Below, piece by piece: positions 16,687 to 25,879 of a DNA stretch of 49,087 bases. The position numbers and the translations under genes were made by a program. Each line of letters starts with the position of its first letter. Position 1 is the first letter of the stretch. This stretch comes from Bacteroides mediterraneensis (GTDB lineage Bacteria > Bacteroidota > Bacteroidia > Bacteroidales > Bacteroidaceae), in the NCBI RefSeq assembly GCF_016900355.1, contig NZ_JACJKA010000028.1:1-49087 (forward strand), in the 5' to 3' direction. The notes beneath the pieces are model-generated. The model was not told where the DNA came from. It made no database searches and saw only the letters and a program-made list of their open reading frames with translations.

Positions 16687-18570
16687 ATGGAAACATTAAA
16701 ACATGAATGTGGCGTAGCCCTTATACGGCTTTTGAAGCCACTGGAATATTATCAGGAAAAATATGGCACGTGGATGTATGGCTTGAACAAGCTGTACTTA
16801 TTGATGGAGAAACAACATAACAGAGGACAAGAAGCAGCGGGATTAGCCTGCGTAAAACTACAAGCCAACCCGGGCGAAGAATACATGTTCCGTGAACGAG
16901 GATTAGGGGCCGGAGCTATTACTGAAATTTTCAACAATGTACATCAGCAATACAAGGATCTGACAGAAGAGCAACTGCACGATGCGGAATTTGCCAAAAA
17001 ATGTCTGCCTTTTGCAGGTGAACTTTACATGGGGCACCTCCGCTACTCTACCACAGGCAAAAGCGGAATCTCTTACGTACACCCCTTCTTACGCCGCAAC
17101 AACTGGCGGGCCAAAAACTTGGCATTATGCGGGAACTTCAATCTGACCAATGTTGATGAAATCTTTGCTGAAATTACTGAAGCCGGACAACATCCGCGGA
17201 AATATGCCGACACCTATATTATGTTGGAACAGGTGGGTCACCGTCTGGACAGGGAGGTAGAACGCCTCTACAACCAATGCAAGGAAGAAGGACTGAAAGG
17301 CATGGACATCACTCATGTCATCGAAGACCGGATTGACCTGACCAACGTGCTGAAAACATCTTCCCCCAAATGGGACGGTGGATATGTAATCTGTGGAATG
17401 ACGGGAAGCGGTGAAGCCTTCGCTGTACGCGACCCATGGGGCATCCGTCCGGCATTCTGGTATCAGGACGATGAAATCATGGTATTGGCATCAGAACGCC
17501 CGGTTATCCAAACCGTGTTGAATATTTCAGCAGAAAGCATTCATGAACTGATGCCGGGACAAGCCCTCCTGGTAAACAAAAAAGGACAACTCCGCCTAGC
17601 ACAAATCAACAAACCGGCTGTGGTGAGACCCTGCTCATTCGAAAGAATTTATTTCAGCCGCGGAAGTGATATAGATATCTACCGCGAACGAAAGAAATTA
17701 GGAGAAATGCTGACAGAGCCCATTCTTTCGGCTGTAGGACACGACATCGCACATACCGTCGTTTCTTTCATCCCCAATACGGCAGAAGTAGCCTTCTACG
17801 GTATGTTGCAAGGACTCGACAATTACCTGAACAAACAAAAAATCAAAGAAATAGAGGCTCTTGGACACAAGCCAGACCATCAGGAACTGGAAAAAATCCT
17901 GTCACAGCGTATCCGCAGTGAAAAAGTAGCCATCAAAGATATCAAACTGAGAACCTTCATCGCAGAAGGCAACACAAGAAATGATTTGGCCGCACATGTG
18001 TACGACATTACTTATGGCAGCTTAGTTCCCAAGGAAGACAACTTGGTCATCATTGATGACAGTATCGTACGCGGTACAACCTTGAAACAAAGTATCATCA
18101 GCATTCTTGACCGTCTGGAACCAAAGAAAATTGTCATTGTTTCTTCGTCACCTCAGGTTCGCTATCCGGACTACTATGGTATCGACATGGCCAGCATGGA
18201 ACAATTCATCGCCTTCAAGGCAGCCATCGCCTTGCTGGAAGAGCGCGACATGCAACACGTCATTGAGTATGCCTACAGAAAATCAAAAGAACAGTTGGCT
18301 TTGCCGAAGGAAAAGATGCGCAACTACGTAAAAGAAATTTATGCACCTTTCACCGACGAAGAAATCGCCGAAAAGATTGCCGACCTGCTGACTCCTGCAG
18401 GGACACGGGCAAAAGTTCAAATTGTATACCAGACCTTGGATGGCTTGCACGAAGCTTGTCCGGATCACCCGGGAGACTGGTACTTCAGCGGAGACTATCC
18501 TACTCCAGGAGGAACCAAGCAAGTAAACAAAGCCTTCATCAACTGGGTAGAAGAGAACTACCAGTTTTGA
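16687..18570 (+). CDS. Extended amidophosphoribosyltransferase (PurF-like)
   Basis: This 627-residue protein combines a class II glutamine amidotransferase domain with a phosphoribosyltransferase domain, as in PurF, which makes phosphoribosylamine in purine synthesis. After METLKHE, Cys8 (CGVALIRL) is the likely nucleophile exposed by propeptide removal. RGQEAAGLA, GHLRYSTTGKSG and DPWGIRP are PurF signatures, and LVIIDDSIVRGTT (about 453-465) is the PRPP-binding loop. It is about 120-150 residues longer than ordinary PurF (470-505), partly from insertions in the amidotransferase half and a long C-terminal tail. It may be a paralog beside a standard purF elsewhere; this cannot be checked here. 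Divergent from gltB. Confidence 0.85.
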   Translation: METLKHECGVALIRLLKPLEYYQEKYGTWMYGLNKLYLLMEKQHNRGQEAAGLACVKLQANPGEEYMFRERGLGAGAITEIFNNVHQQYKDLTEEQLHDAEFAKKCLPFAGELYMGHLRYSTTGKSGISYVHPFLRRNNWRAKNLALCGNFNLTNVDEIFAEITEAGQHPRKYADTYIMLEQVGHRLDREVERLYNQCKEEGLKGMDITHVIEDRIDLTNVLKTSSPKWDGGYVICGMTGSGEAFAVRDPWGIRPAFWYQDDEIMVLASERPVIQTVLNISAESIHELMPGQALLVNKKGQLRLAQINKPAVVRPCSFERIYFSRGSDIDIYRERKKLGEMLTEPILSAVGHDIAHTVVSFIPNTAEVAFYGMLQGLDNYLNKQKIKEIEALGHKPDHQELEKILSQRIRSEKVAIKDIKLRTFIAEGNTRNDLAAHVYDITYGSLVPKEDNLVIIDDSIVRGTTLKQSIISILDRLEPKKIVIVSSSPQVRYPDYYGIDMASMEQFIAFKAAIALLEERDMQHVIEYAYRKSKEQLALPKEKMRNYVKEIYAPFTDEEIAEKIADLLTPAGTRAKVQIVYQTLDGLHEACPDHPGDWYFSGDYPTPGGTKQVNKAFINWVEENYQF

Positions 18571-18601
18571 CAAACAGACAATATAGTCCTATCAAATACT
18601 C

Positions 18602-18650
18602 CTTAAAAGCATCTTTGTTTTTCAATCCGGAAAGCAAGGATGCTTTTAAG
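18602..18650 (+). terminator. Terminator after the PurF-like gene
   Basis: CTTAAAAGCATC (18602-18613) pairs perfectly over 12 bp with GATGCTTTTAAG (18639-18650), followed by T-rich sequence. It lies 31 bp after the stop codon and separates this gene from the AAA ATPase. Confidence 0.7.
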
Positions 18651-18733
18651 TTTATCCCCTTTTTCTCTACCAATGGCAGACAAAAAAAGACTCAAAAAAT
18701 CTTTTTAAAGAGATGAATTTTTGACAACTCCAG

Positions 18734-18764
18734 TTTGCAATATTATGAAGTATTCGTATCTTTG
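18734..18764 (+). promoter_or_regulatory. Promoter of the AAA ATPase gene
   Basis: TTTG (18734-18737) is followed after 19 bp by TATCTTTG (18757-18764), a textbook Bacteroidetes promoter. Transcription would begin near 18771, so the longer frame starting at 18721 cannot be translated from it; the ATG at 18784 is the likely start. Confidence 0.8.
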
Positions 18765-18783
18765 CAGCGTAGAAAAAGAATTC

Positions 18784-19962
18784 ATGGAAGCATTTTACAG
18801 AACACATAGCTATTTGGTAGAACATACCAATGCCCCTGTACGTCGTGACCTGATGGACGAGATTGACTGGAACGACCGATTGATTGGCATTAAAGGTACA
18901 AGAGGAGTAGGAAAAACCACCTTTCTTTTACAATATGCAAAAGAAAAATTCGGGACAGACCGTTCATGCCTGTTTGTCAACATGAATAATTTCTACTTTT
19001 CAGAATACAGTCTGGTGGATTTTGCAGGAGAATTCGTCAAACGAGGCGGAAAAGTACTGCTCATCGACCAAGTGTTCAAACTTCCTAACTGGAGCCATGA
19101 CCTCCGCACATGTTACGAAAAGTATCCGCAACTTAAAATCGTATTTACCGGTTCATCCGTCATGCGACTGAAAGACGAAAACCCGGAACTGAACGGCATC
19201 GTCAAATCGTATAACTTGCGAGGATTCTCTTTCCGTGAATTTCTGAATCTACAAACAGGAAATCATTTTTCGTCTTATACCCTCAATGAAATCCTGCAAA
19301 ACCATGAGCACATCGTAAAAACGATTCTGCCTCACATCAACCCGCTGAATTATTTTCAAGACTACATTCATCATGGTTTCTACCCCTTCTTCCTGGAAAA
19401 AAGAAACTTTTCGGAAAACCTGCTGAAAACCATGAATATGATGATTGAAGTAGACATTCTTCTCATCAAACAAATTGAACTGAAATATCTGTCTAAAATC
19501 AAAAAATTACTATATTTGCTCGCCGTAGACGGACCGGTTGCACCGAATGTCAGCCAGCTGGCCAGTGAGATACAAACCTCACGTGCTACGGTCATGAACT
19601 ACATTAAATACCTGGCAGATTCGCGACTGATCAACATGGTTTATCCCAAGGGCGAAAGCTTCCCGAAAAAGCCCGCCAAAATCATGATGCACAACACGAA
19701 TCTGATGTATAGTATCTATCCGGTAAAGGTGGAAGAGCAAGATGTTCTCGAAACTTTTTTTGTCAATACATTATGGAAAGACCATAAGGTAAATAAAGGA
19801 GAAAAGGGCACCTCTTTCATTGTAGACGATACCCTTCATTTCCGGATATGTGGAGAAGGCAGTAAATACAGAAGCAATCCGAATATTTACTATGCCATGC
19901 ACAAAATGGAAATAGGACACGGCGACCAAATACCTTTATGGCTGTTTGGCTTTTTATACTGA
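18784..19962 (+). CDS. AAA ATPase with DUF4143-like C-terminal domain
   Basis: This 392-residue protein belongs to the large prokaryotic AAA family with a winged helix and a C-terminal DUF4143/nuclease-like domain. The Walker A motif is GTRGVGKTT (38-46). Walker B reads VLLIDQ (91-96), where the family normally has Asp-Glu, so the catalytic Glu is replaced by Gln. FTGSSVM is the sensor-1 region. A winged helix follows (VSQLASEIQTSRATVMNYIK). The C-terminal domain ends in the family signature IPLWLFGFLY, but the usual FEVGGK-like element reads FRICGEGSK. Both catalytic elements therefore look altered. It has its own promoter and ends 42 bp before nifJ. Function unknown. Confidence 0.8.
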   Translation: MEAFYRTHSYLVEHTNAPVRRDLMDEIDWNDRLIGIKGTRGVGKTTFLLQYAKEKFGTDRSCLFVNMNNFYFSEYSLVDFAGEFVKRGGKVLLIDQVFKLPNWSHDLRTCYEKYPQLKIVFTGSSVMRLKDENPELNGIVKSYNLRGFSFREFLNLQTGNHFSSYTLNEILQNHEHIVKTILPHINPLNYFQDYIHHGFYPFFLEKRNFSENLLKTMNMMIEVDILLIKQIELKYLSKIKKLLYLLAVDGPVAPNVSQLASEIQTSRATVMNYIKYLADSRLINMVYPKGESFPKKPAKIMMHNTNLMYSIYPVKVEEQDVLETFFVNTLWKDHKVNKGEKGTSFIVDDTLHFRICGEGSKYRSNPNIYYAMHKMEIGHGDQIPLWLFGFLY

Positions 19963-20004
19963 TAACAACATAACTGTATTACTCAATATTTAATTAGTAA
20001 TTAT

Positions 20005-23000
20005 ATGACTAAACAAAAAAAATTCATCACTTGTGATGGTAACGAAGCTGCTGCTCACATTTCGTACATGTTTACGGAAGTAGCTGCTATCTACCCTATC
20101 ACTCCGTCATCTACCATGGCTGAGCATGTAGATGAATGGGCTGCCGCAGGTCGTAAAAACATCTTCGGCGAAACTGTATTGGTTCAGGAAATGCAATCTG
20201 AAGGTGGTGCTGCCGGTGCAGTACACGGTTCTCTTCAGGCTGGTGCATTGACAACTACTTATACCGCTTCTCAGGGTCTTCTGTTGATGATCCCTAATAT
20301 GTACAAAATCGCAGGTGAATTCTTGCCTTGCGTATTCCATGTTTCAGCACGTACACTGGCTTCTCACGCACTGTGTATCTTCGGTGACCATCAGGATGTG
20401 ATGTCTTGCCGTCAGACTGGTTTCGCTATGTTGTGCGAAGGCTCTGTACAGGAAGTCATGGATTTGGCTGGAGTAGCTCACTTGTCTACAATTAAATCTC
20501 GTGTTCCGTTCGTAAACTTCTTCGACGGTTTCCGTACTTCTCACGAAATCCAGAAGATTGAAAAACTGGACAACGAAGACTTGGCTCCGCTTATCGATCA
20601 GAAAGCTTTGGCTGAATTCCGTAACCGTGCTTTGTCTCCAAACAAACCGGTAGCTCGCGGTATGGCTGAAAACCCGGATCACTTCTTCCAGCACAGAGAA
20701 GCTGGCAACCCGTTCTATGATGCAGTTCCTGCTATCGTAGAAGAATATATGAACGAAATCAACAAGATCACAGGACGTAACTACGGTCTGTTCGACTACT
20801 ATGGTGCAGAAGATGCAGAAAACATCATCATCGCCATGGGTTCTGTAACAGAAGCTACTCGTGAAGCTATCGACTACCTGACAGCTCAGGGCAAGAAAGT
20901 AGGTTTGGTAGCAGTTCACTTGTTCCGTCCGTTCTCTGCTAAGCACTTCCTGGCTAAGATTCCTAAGACTGTAAAACGTATTGCAGTTCTTGACCGTACT
21001 AAAGAACCGGGTGCAAACGGCGAACCGTTGTATCTGGATGTAAAAGACGTATTCTACGGACAGGAAAACGCTCCGTTGATCGTAGGTGGACGTTACGGTC
21101 TGGGTTCAAAGGATACTACTCCGGCTCAGATTCTGTCAGTATACGAAAACCTGGAACTCCCGATGCCGAAAGATCACTTCACTATCGGTATTGTGGATGA
21201 CGTTACTTTCACTTCTCTGCCTCAGAAAGAAGAAATCGCTCTCGGTGCAGAAGGTGTATTCGAAGCTAAGTTCTATGGTTTGGGTGCTGATGGTACAGTA
21301 GGTGCTAACAAGAACTCTGTAAAAATCATCGGTGACAACACAGATAAATACTGCCAGGCTTACTTCTCTTACGACTCTAAGAAATCTGGTGGTTTCACTT
21401 GCTCTCACCTGCGTTTCGGTAATCACCCGATTCACTCTACTTACCTGGTAACTACTCCGAACTTCGTAGCTTGCCACGTTCAGGCTTACCTGCACATGTA
21501 CGATGTAACTCGTGGTCTGCGCAAGAACGGTACTTTCCTGTTGAACACTATCTGGGAAGGTGAAGAACTGGCTAAGAACCTGCCGAACAAGGTGAAGAAA
21601 TATTTCGCAGAAAACAACATCACTGTTTACTATATCAACGCTACTCAGATTGCTCAGGAAATTGGTTTGGGCAACCGTACCAACACCATCCTGCAGTCTG
21701 CATTCTTCCGTATCACAGGCGTTATTCCTGTAGACTTGGCAGTTGAACAGATGAAGAAGTTCATCGTGAAGTCTTACGGTAAGAAGGGTGAAGACGTTGT
21801 CAATAAGAACTACGCTGCCGTTGACCGTGGTGGTGAATACAAACAGTTGACTGTAGACCCGGCTTGGGCTAATTTGGAAGTAGAACCTGCTGCTGCTAAC
21901 AACGATCCTGCATTCATCAACGAAGTAGTTCGTCCGATCAACGCTCAGGATGGTGACTTGCTGCCGGTATCTGCATTCAAGGGTATCGAAGACGGTACTT
22001 GGCATCAGGGAACAGCTAAATACGAAAAACGTGGTGTAGCTGCATTCGTTCCGGAATGGAATCCTGAAAACTGTATCCAGTGTAACAAGTGTGCGTATGT
22101 TTGTCCTCACGCTGCTATCCGTCCGTTCGTACTCAACGCAGAAGAACAGAAGGGTGCAAACTTCCCGATGCTGAAGGCTGTCGGCAAACAGTTCGACGGT
22201 ATGACCTTCCGCGTACAGGTAGACGTTCTCGACTGTCTGGGTTGTGGTAACTGTGCTGATGTATGTCCGGGTAACCCGAAGAAGGGTGGCAAGGCTCTGA
22301 CAATGAAACACCTGGAAAGTCAGTTGCCTGAAGCTGCTAACTGGACTTACTGCTCAGAAAATGTGAAGTCTAAACAGCACTTGGTTGACATCAAGGCTAA
22401 CGTGAAGAACTCTCAGTTCGCTACTCCGTTGTTTGAGTTCTCTGGAGCTTGCTCTGGTTGTGGTGAAACTCCGTACGTAAAACTGATTTCTCAGTTGTTC
22501 GGTGACCGTGAAATGGTAGCCAACGCTACTGGATGTTCTTCTATCTACTCTGGTTCTGTTCCTTCAACTCCGTACACTACCAACGAAAAAGGTCAGGGTC
22601 CTGCTTGGGCTAACTCATTGTTCGAAGACTTCTGCGAATTCGGTTTGGGTATGGAATTGGCTAACAAGAAGCTGCGTAACCGCATCGAAGACGCTATGAA
22701 GGCTGCTATCGCTGCTGAAGGTACTCCGGCTGAATACAAGGAAGCATTCCAGGAATGGATTGACGGACGCAACGATGCAGAAAAGAGCAAAGCTGCTGCT
22801 GAAAAGATCATCCCGATGGTAGAAGCTGCAAAAGACAAATGTGGCTACTGCGCTACTATCGCTGAATTCAAAGACTACCTGATCAAACGTTCACAGTGGA
22901 TCATTGGTGGTGATGGTGCTTCTTACGATATCGGTTACGGAGGTTTGGATCACGTCATCGCTTCTGGCGAAGATGTAAACATCCTCGTACTGGATACAGA

Positions 23001-23562
23001 AGTTTACTCTAACACTGGTGGTCAGTCTTCTAAGGCTACTCCGCTGGGTGCTATTGCTAAATTTGCGGCTTCTGGTAAGCGTGTACGTAAGAAAGACCTG
23101 GGTCTGATTGCAACTACTTACGGTTACGTATACGTAGCTCAGATTGCAATGGGTGCTGACCAGGCTCAGACTTTGAAAGCTATCCGCGAAGCTGAAGCAT
23201 ATCCTGGACCGTCATTGGTTATCGCATACGCTCCATGTATCAACCACGGTTTGAAAGCTGGTATGGGTAAATCTCAGGCTGAAGAGGCTAAGGCTGTAGA
23301 ATGTGGTTACTGGCACTTGTGGCGTTTCAACCCGGCATTGGAAGACGAAGGTAAGAATCCGTTCTCACTCGACTCTAAAGAACCGGCTTGGGATAAGTTC
23401 CAGGATTACCTGAAAGGTGAAGTTCGTTTTGCATCTGTAATGAAACAGTATCCGACCGAAGCTGCTGACTTGTTCAACGCTTGCGAAAAGATGGCTAAGA
23501 AACGTTACGATTCATACAAACGTATGGCTGCAATGGACTGGAGCGACGAAAAAGCTGAATAA
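20005..23562 (+). CDS. nifJ: Pyruvate:ferredoxin (flavodoxin) oxidoreductase
   Basis: This 1185-residue single-chain enzyme oxidises pyruvate with CoA to acetyl-CoA and CO2 and reduces ferredoxin; it is central to anaerobic metabolism. Domain order is the TPP pyrimidine domain (SEGGAAGAVHGSLQAGALTT), the gamma-like domain, two ferredoxin clusters (CIQCNKCAYVCPHA and CLGCGNCADVCPG), the cluster cysteines CSGCGETPY, and the TPP-binding core GGDGASYDIGYGGLDHV with NTGGQSSKATPLG. Length matches NifJ (about 1170-1200). Codon choice is strongly biased to GCT, TCT, GGT and CTG compared with neighbours, as expected for very high expression. The ATPase gene ends only 42 bp upstream. Its reduced ferredoxin would feed the Rnf complex encoded later in the window. 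Confidence 0.97.
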   Translation: MTKQKKFITCDGNEAAAHISYMFTEVAAIYPITPSSTMAEHVDEWAAAGRKNIFGETVLVQEMQSEGGAAGAVHGSLQAGALTTTYTASQGLLLMIPNMYKIAGEFLPCVFHVSARTLASHALCIFGDHQDVMSCRQTGFAMLCEGSVQEVMDLAGVAHLSTIKSRVPFVNFFDGFRTSHEIQKIEKLDNEDLAPLIDQKALAEFRNRALSPNKPVARGMAENPDHFFQHREAGNPFYDAVPAIVEEYMNEINKITGRNYGLFDYYGAEDAENIIIAMGSVTEATREAIDYLTAQGKKVGLVAVHLFRPFSAKHFLAKIPKTVKRIAVLDRTKEPGANGEPLYLDVKDVFYGQENAPLIVGGRYGLGSKDTTPAQILSVYENLELPMPKDHFTIGIVDDVTFTSLPQKEEIALGAEGVFEAKFYGLGADGTVGANKNSVKIIGDNTDKYCQAYFSYDSKKSGGFTCSHLRFGNHPIHSTYLVTTPNFVACHVQAYLHMYDVTRGLRKNGTFLLNTIWEGEELAKNLPNKVKKYFAENNITVYYINATQIAQEIGLGNRTNTILQSAFFRITGVIPVDLAVEQMKKFIVKSYGKKGEDVVNKNYAAVDRGGEYKQLTVDPAWANLEVEPAAANNDPAFINEVVRPINAQDGDLLPVSAFKGIEDGTWHQGTAKYEKRGVAAFVPEWNPENCIQCNKCAYVCPHAAIRPFVLNAEEQKGANFPMLKAVGKQFDGMTFRVQVDVLDCLGCGNCADVCPGNPKKGGKALTMKHLESQLPEAANWTYCSENVKSKQHLVDIKANVKNSQFATPLFEFSGACSGCGETPYVKLISQLFGDREMVANATGCSSIYSGSVPSTPYTTNEKGQGPAWANSLFEDFCEFGLGMELANKKLRNRIEDAMKAAIAAEGTPAEYKEAFQEWIDGRNDAEKSKAAAEKIIPMVEAAKDKCGYCATIAEFKDYLIKRSQWIIGGDGASYDIGYGGLDHVIASGEDVNILVLDTEVYSNTGGQSSKATPLGAIAKFAASGKRVRKKDLGLIATTYGYVYVAQIAMGADQAQTLKAIREAEAYPGPSLVIAYAPCINHGLKAGMGKSQAEEAKAVECGYWHLWRFNPALEDEGKNPFSLDSKEPAWDKFQDYLKGEVRFASVMKQYPTEAADLFNACEKMAKKRYDSYKRMAAMDWSDEKAE

Positions 23563-23585
23563 TCTTATTTAGCCCTCATCATAGA

Positions 23586-23617
23586 AACGGCTGCCTGCAT
23601 AAGGTGGCCGTTTTTTT
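23586..23617 (+). terminator. Terminator of nifJ
   Basis: AACGGCTGCCT pairs with AGGTGGCCGTT around GCATA, with two mismatched or wobble positions, followed by seven T residues (23611-23617). A standard intrinsic terminator 24 bp after the nifJ stop. Confidence 0.85.
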
Positions 23618-23639
23618 ATGACAAATGCCCGCTTTTCAC

Positions 23640-23647
23640 TAAGTTTG
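23640..23647 (+). promoter_or_regulatory. -7 box of the phosphodiesterase gene
   Basis: TAAGTTTG matches TAnnTTTG exactly and lies 33 bp before the ATG at 23680, just after the nifJ terminator. Confidence 0.6.
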
Positions 23648-23679
23648 CAACAATTCTAATATAAAATGACCTTTTTAAT

Positions 23680-24219
23680 ATGAAGTATTTAATTGTCTCA
23701 GATATCCATGGATGCCTGCCTGCTTTGGAACAGGTACTGCAATTCTACCACCAACATCACTACGATATGCTGCTCATCTTGGGAGATATATTGAACTATG
23801 GGCCCCGCAACGGACTCCCAGAAGGGCTGAATCCCAAAGGCATTGCTGAAAGACTCAACGAAATGGCTGTACAAATCGTAGCCATACGTGGCAACTGCGA
23901 TTCTGAAGTCGACCAGATGCTGTTGAACTTTCCTATCTTGTCAGACTATACACTTATAGTAGACGAAGGAAAGAAACTGTTCCTTACCCATGGCCATGTC
24001 TATCATGAAGAAAAACGACCCTGCAATGGATATGACGCTTTTTTCTACGGACATACCCATCTGTGGAAATTGGAAAAAACAGAGAAAGGCATCATTTGCA
24101 ACACCGGCTCCATCACTTTCCCCAAAGGTGGAAACCCTCCTACCTTTGCCAGCTATGAACAAGGAAAAATTACCCTCTACCAGCTGAACGGAGGAAAATT
24201 AAAAGAACTCTCCCTCTGA
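23680..24219 (+). CDS. yfcE: YfcE-type metallophosphodiesterase
   Basis: This 179-residue calcineurin-like phosphoesterase carries the complete metal-binding set: SDIHG (7-11), GDILNYGPRN, GNCDSEVDQ, LTHGHVYH and GHTH. The phrase NYGPRNGLPEG is nearly identical to that in E. coli YfcE, a Mn-dependent phosphodiesterase of about 184 residues active on artificial phosphodiesters. The physiological substrate is unknown. It is transcribed alone from its own promoter after the nifJ terminator and ends at a convergent terminator. Confidence 0.9.
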   Translation: MKYLIVSDIHGCLPALEQVLQFYHQHHYDMLLILGDILNYGPRNGLPEGLNPKGIAERLNEMAVQIVAIRGNCDSEVDQMLLNFPILSDYTLIVDEGKKLFLTHGHVYHEEKRPCNGYDAFFYGHTHLWKLEKTEKGIICNTGSITFPKGGNPPTFASYEQGKITLYQLNGGKLKELSL

Positions 24220-24232
24220 AAAGACATGAAAA

Positions 24233-24292
24233 AGACTGCCCCCCACGTAACCCGTCACAGACAAACACACGATTACGCTGGCAAGGCAGTCT
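24233..24292. terminator. Convergent hairpin between yfcE and the DUF5723 gene
   Basis: AGACTGCC (24233-24240) pairs with GGCAGTCT (24285-24292), with an inner stem CGTAA/TTACG. It fills the gap between two convergent genes and probably works for both directions. Confidence 0.6.
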
Positions 24293-24319
24293 CTATTTTA
24301 TAGCAACAGATAATGATTT

Positions 24320-25738
24320 TTACAATTCAGAGAAAGGCTTCTGACCTCCTCCTAACGGGAAAGAAATGCCCAGGAAAGCATTCACAGCACGAGAATTGCT
24401 ACCAAAGAACATATAATCAGTTCCCACAAACAACGAACCCAGTTTCACAGCCAAACCAAATGATTTACCTCCCGCCTGAATTGGAGAATAACTGATGGCC
24501 GCATTCAACCAGTTCTTAGGACGAACCGTAGCCAGGAACGTCAATTCATTCAATGTTTTCGGCTGAGCAAAACGGGTGGTATACATTGCCCCTACACTCA
24601 CTTTATTATTCAACAACCCATATTCTCCTGCCAACAGCAAGGTGGAATACAAGCGAGTTTTCGTCTTTACCTTGTCGGGAGAACCTTCTTTAAAGTCAAA
24701 CCGTTCGAATGACAAGAAATCGCCTCCAATATAGCGGTCATAGTTTGTAGCATCAATCGTCACATCATCTCCTCCTGTCACCGTAGCGACGGTGGTTTCA
24801 CTTTCCTTCCATTTCAAGAATCCCAAATCGAGGATAGAAGCCGATACAGTCAGGTTATCCCAAACCTTATAACTTGCACCCAAATCGATACCGAATCCGG
24901 AACCTGCAATACCTAAATCTCCCCCGTCAAAATCAAAATCATCAATCCTTCCGTCACGGTCAAATGTCATGCCTCCCCCTTTCAAGGTCGTAATCACATT
25001 GCCGTCTGCCGCATAATCATAATGAGTCCCATACCAATTCTCAGGCTCCAACTCTCCACGCGATGTGGATCCGTAACGATTCAATTCAGGAACCTCCATA
25101 TTCACGTTGAACTTGTTCACATTCATTTCGGCGCGGGCCAATCCCAGCAAAATCTTTACACGTGCACCTACAGTCAGTTTTTCTGTAATCCGTCGGGAAT
25201 ATCCTAAACCTACTTCGGCATACATCTTCATATTCAACGTCTGATTAGACATATTGTAACTCTGACTGGTACCTGCAATATCTTCCAGTGAAAAACCGTT
25301 CATGGTACGCATCATGGAAAACATATCCTTTGCCAATGCTACGCCAAAATCTGCACGCAAACCGGCATTGACACTCCAGAAACCCTTTCCGCTATACCAG
25401 CCAAAAGATAAAATATCTGTATTCAGATTGATATTAAACCGGTTGTCATCTTTCAGACGATCAAACAATTGCCCATTTGAATAAAGTTCACTCCCAGAGC
25501 CTACCAGATCAATGATATCACTCATACCCAACACATTGGAAGAGGCAGACATATTGAACGAACCCAGCACAGGGATATTAAAATAACCTTTTGTCGGTTG
25601 CAATCCCGGATTCAACTGTAAACGTGCACTTGTCCCTTCCATAAAATAGGAGGAACGCAGATACTGAGCCTGTAACGTTCCTCCCCATACCAGCATGCCC
25701 CCCAACAGAAGCAAGCCTTTACATCCTAAGTTTTTCAT
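24320..25738 (-). CDS. DUF5723-family outer-membrane beta-barrel protein
   Basis: This 472-residue protein has a signal peptide ending in GGTLQA before Gln-Tyr-Leu, then RSSYFMEGTSARLQLNPGLQ, the start typical of Bacteroidetes DUF5723 proteins. The rest is rich in alternating hydrophobic strands (VSVGAMYTTRFAQ, LNAAISYSPIQ), consistent with an outer-membrane barrel, and it ends near FLGISFPLGGG. The frame extends 9 codons upstream, but the ATG at 25738 (MKNLGCKG) gives the correct signal peptide and lies 25 bp after a perfect -7 box. The role is unknown. It lies downstream of a TPR kinase/LytTR pair on the same strand and may be one of its targets. Confidence 0.83.
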   Translation of the reverse strand: MKNLGCKGLLLLGGMLVWGGTLQAQYLRSSYFMEGTSARLQLNPGLQPTKGYFNIPVLGSFNMSASSNVLGMSDIIDLVGSGSELYSNGQLFDRLKDDNRFNINLNTDILSFGWYSGKGFWSVNAGLRADFGVALAKDMFSMMRTMNGFSLEDIAGTSQSYNMSNQTLNMKMYAEVGLGYSRRITEKLTVGARVKILLGLARAEMNVNKFNVNMEVPELNRYGSTSRGELEPENWYGTHYDYAADGNVITTLKGGGMTFDRDGRIDDFDFDGGDLGIAGSGFGIDLGASYKVWDNLTVSASILDLGFLKWKESETTVATVTGGDDVTIDATNYDRYIGGDFLSFERFDFKEGSPDKVKTKTRLYSTLLLAGEYGLLNNKVSVGAMYTTRFAQPKTLNELTFLATVRPKNWLNAAISYSPIQAGGKSFGLAVKLGSLFVGTDYMFFGSNSRAVNAFLGISFPLGGGQKPFSEL

Positions 25739-25741
25739 ACC

Positions 25742-25788
25742 CTCTATGATTAAAATATAATACAAAAATAAAAATATTCATCATAGAG
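25742..25788 (-). promoter_or_regulatory. Promoter with flanking inverted repeat, DUF5723 gene
   Basis: The minus-strand -7 box TATTTTTG (25770-25763) sits between perfect 9-bp inverted repeats, CTCTATGAT (25742-25750) and ATCATAGAG (25780-25788). The arms are about 38 bp apart centre to centre. They could be operator half-sites or a stem in the leader; the right arm lies upstream of the start point, so a DNA-binding role is more likely. Confidence 0.5.
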
Positions 25789-25879
25789 AAGAAAGCGGAA
25801 AGTGCACTCTTGCAACCAAACGACAGATATGTACCACCAAGCGCTTGTTTTTTGCAACTAAATAGTCAAAAACTGTTTA

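Noticed and set aside
21136..22311. 391-codon minus-strand frame
   Set aside because: Antisense to nifJ; its composition follows from the extreme codon bias of nifJ.
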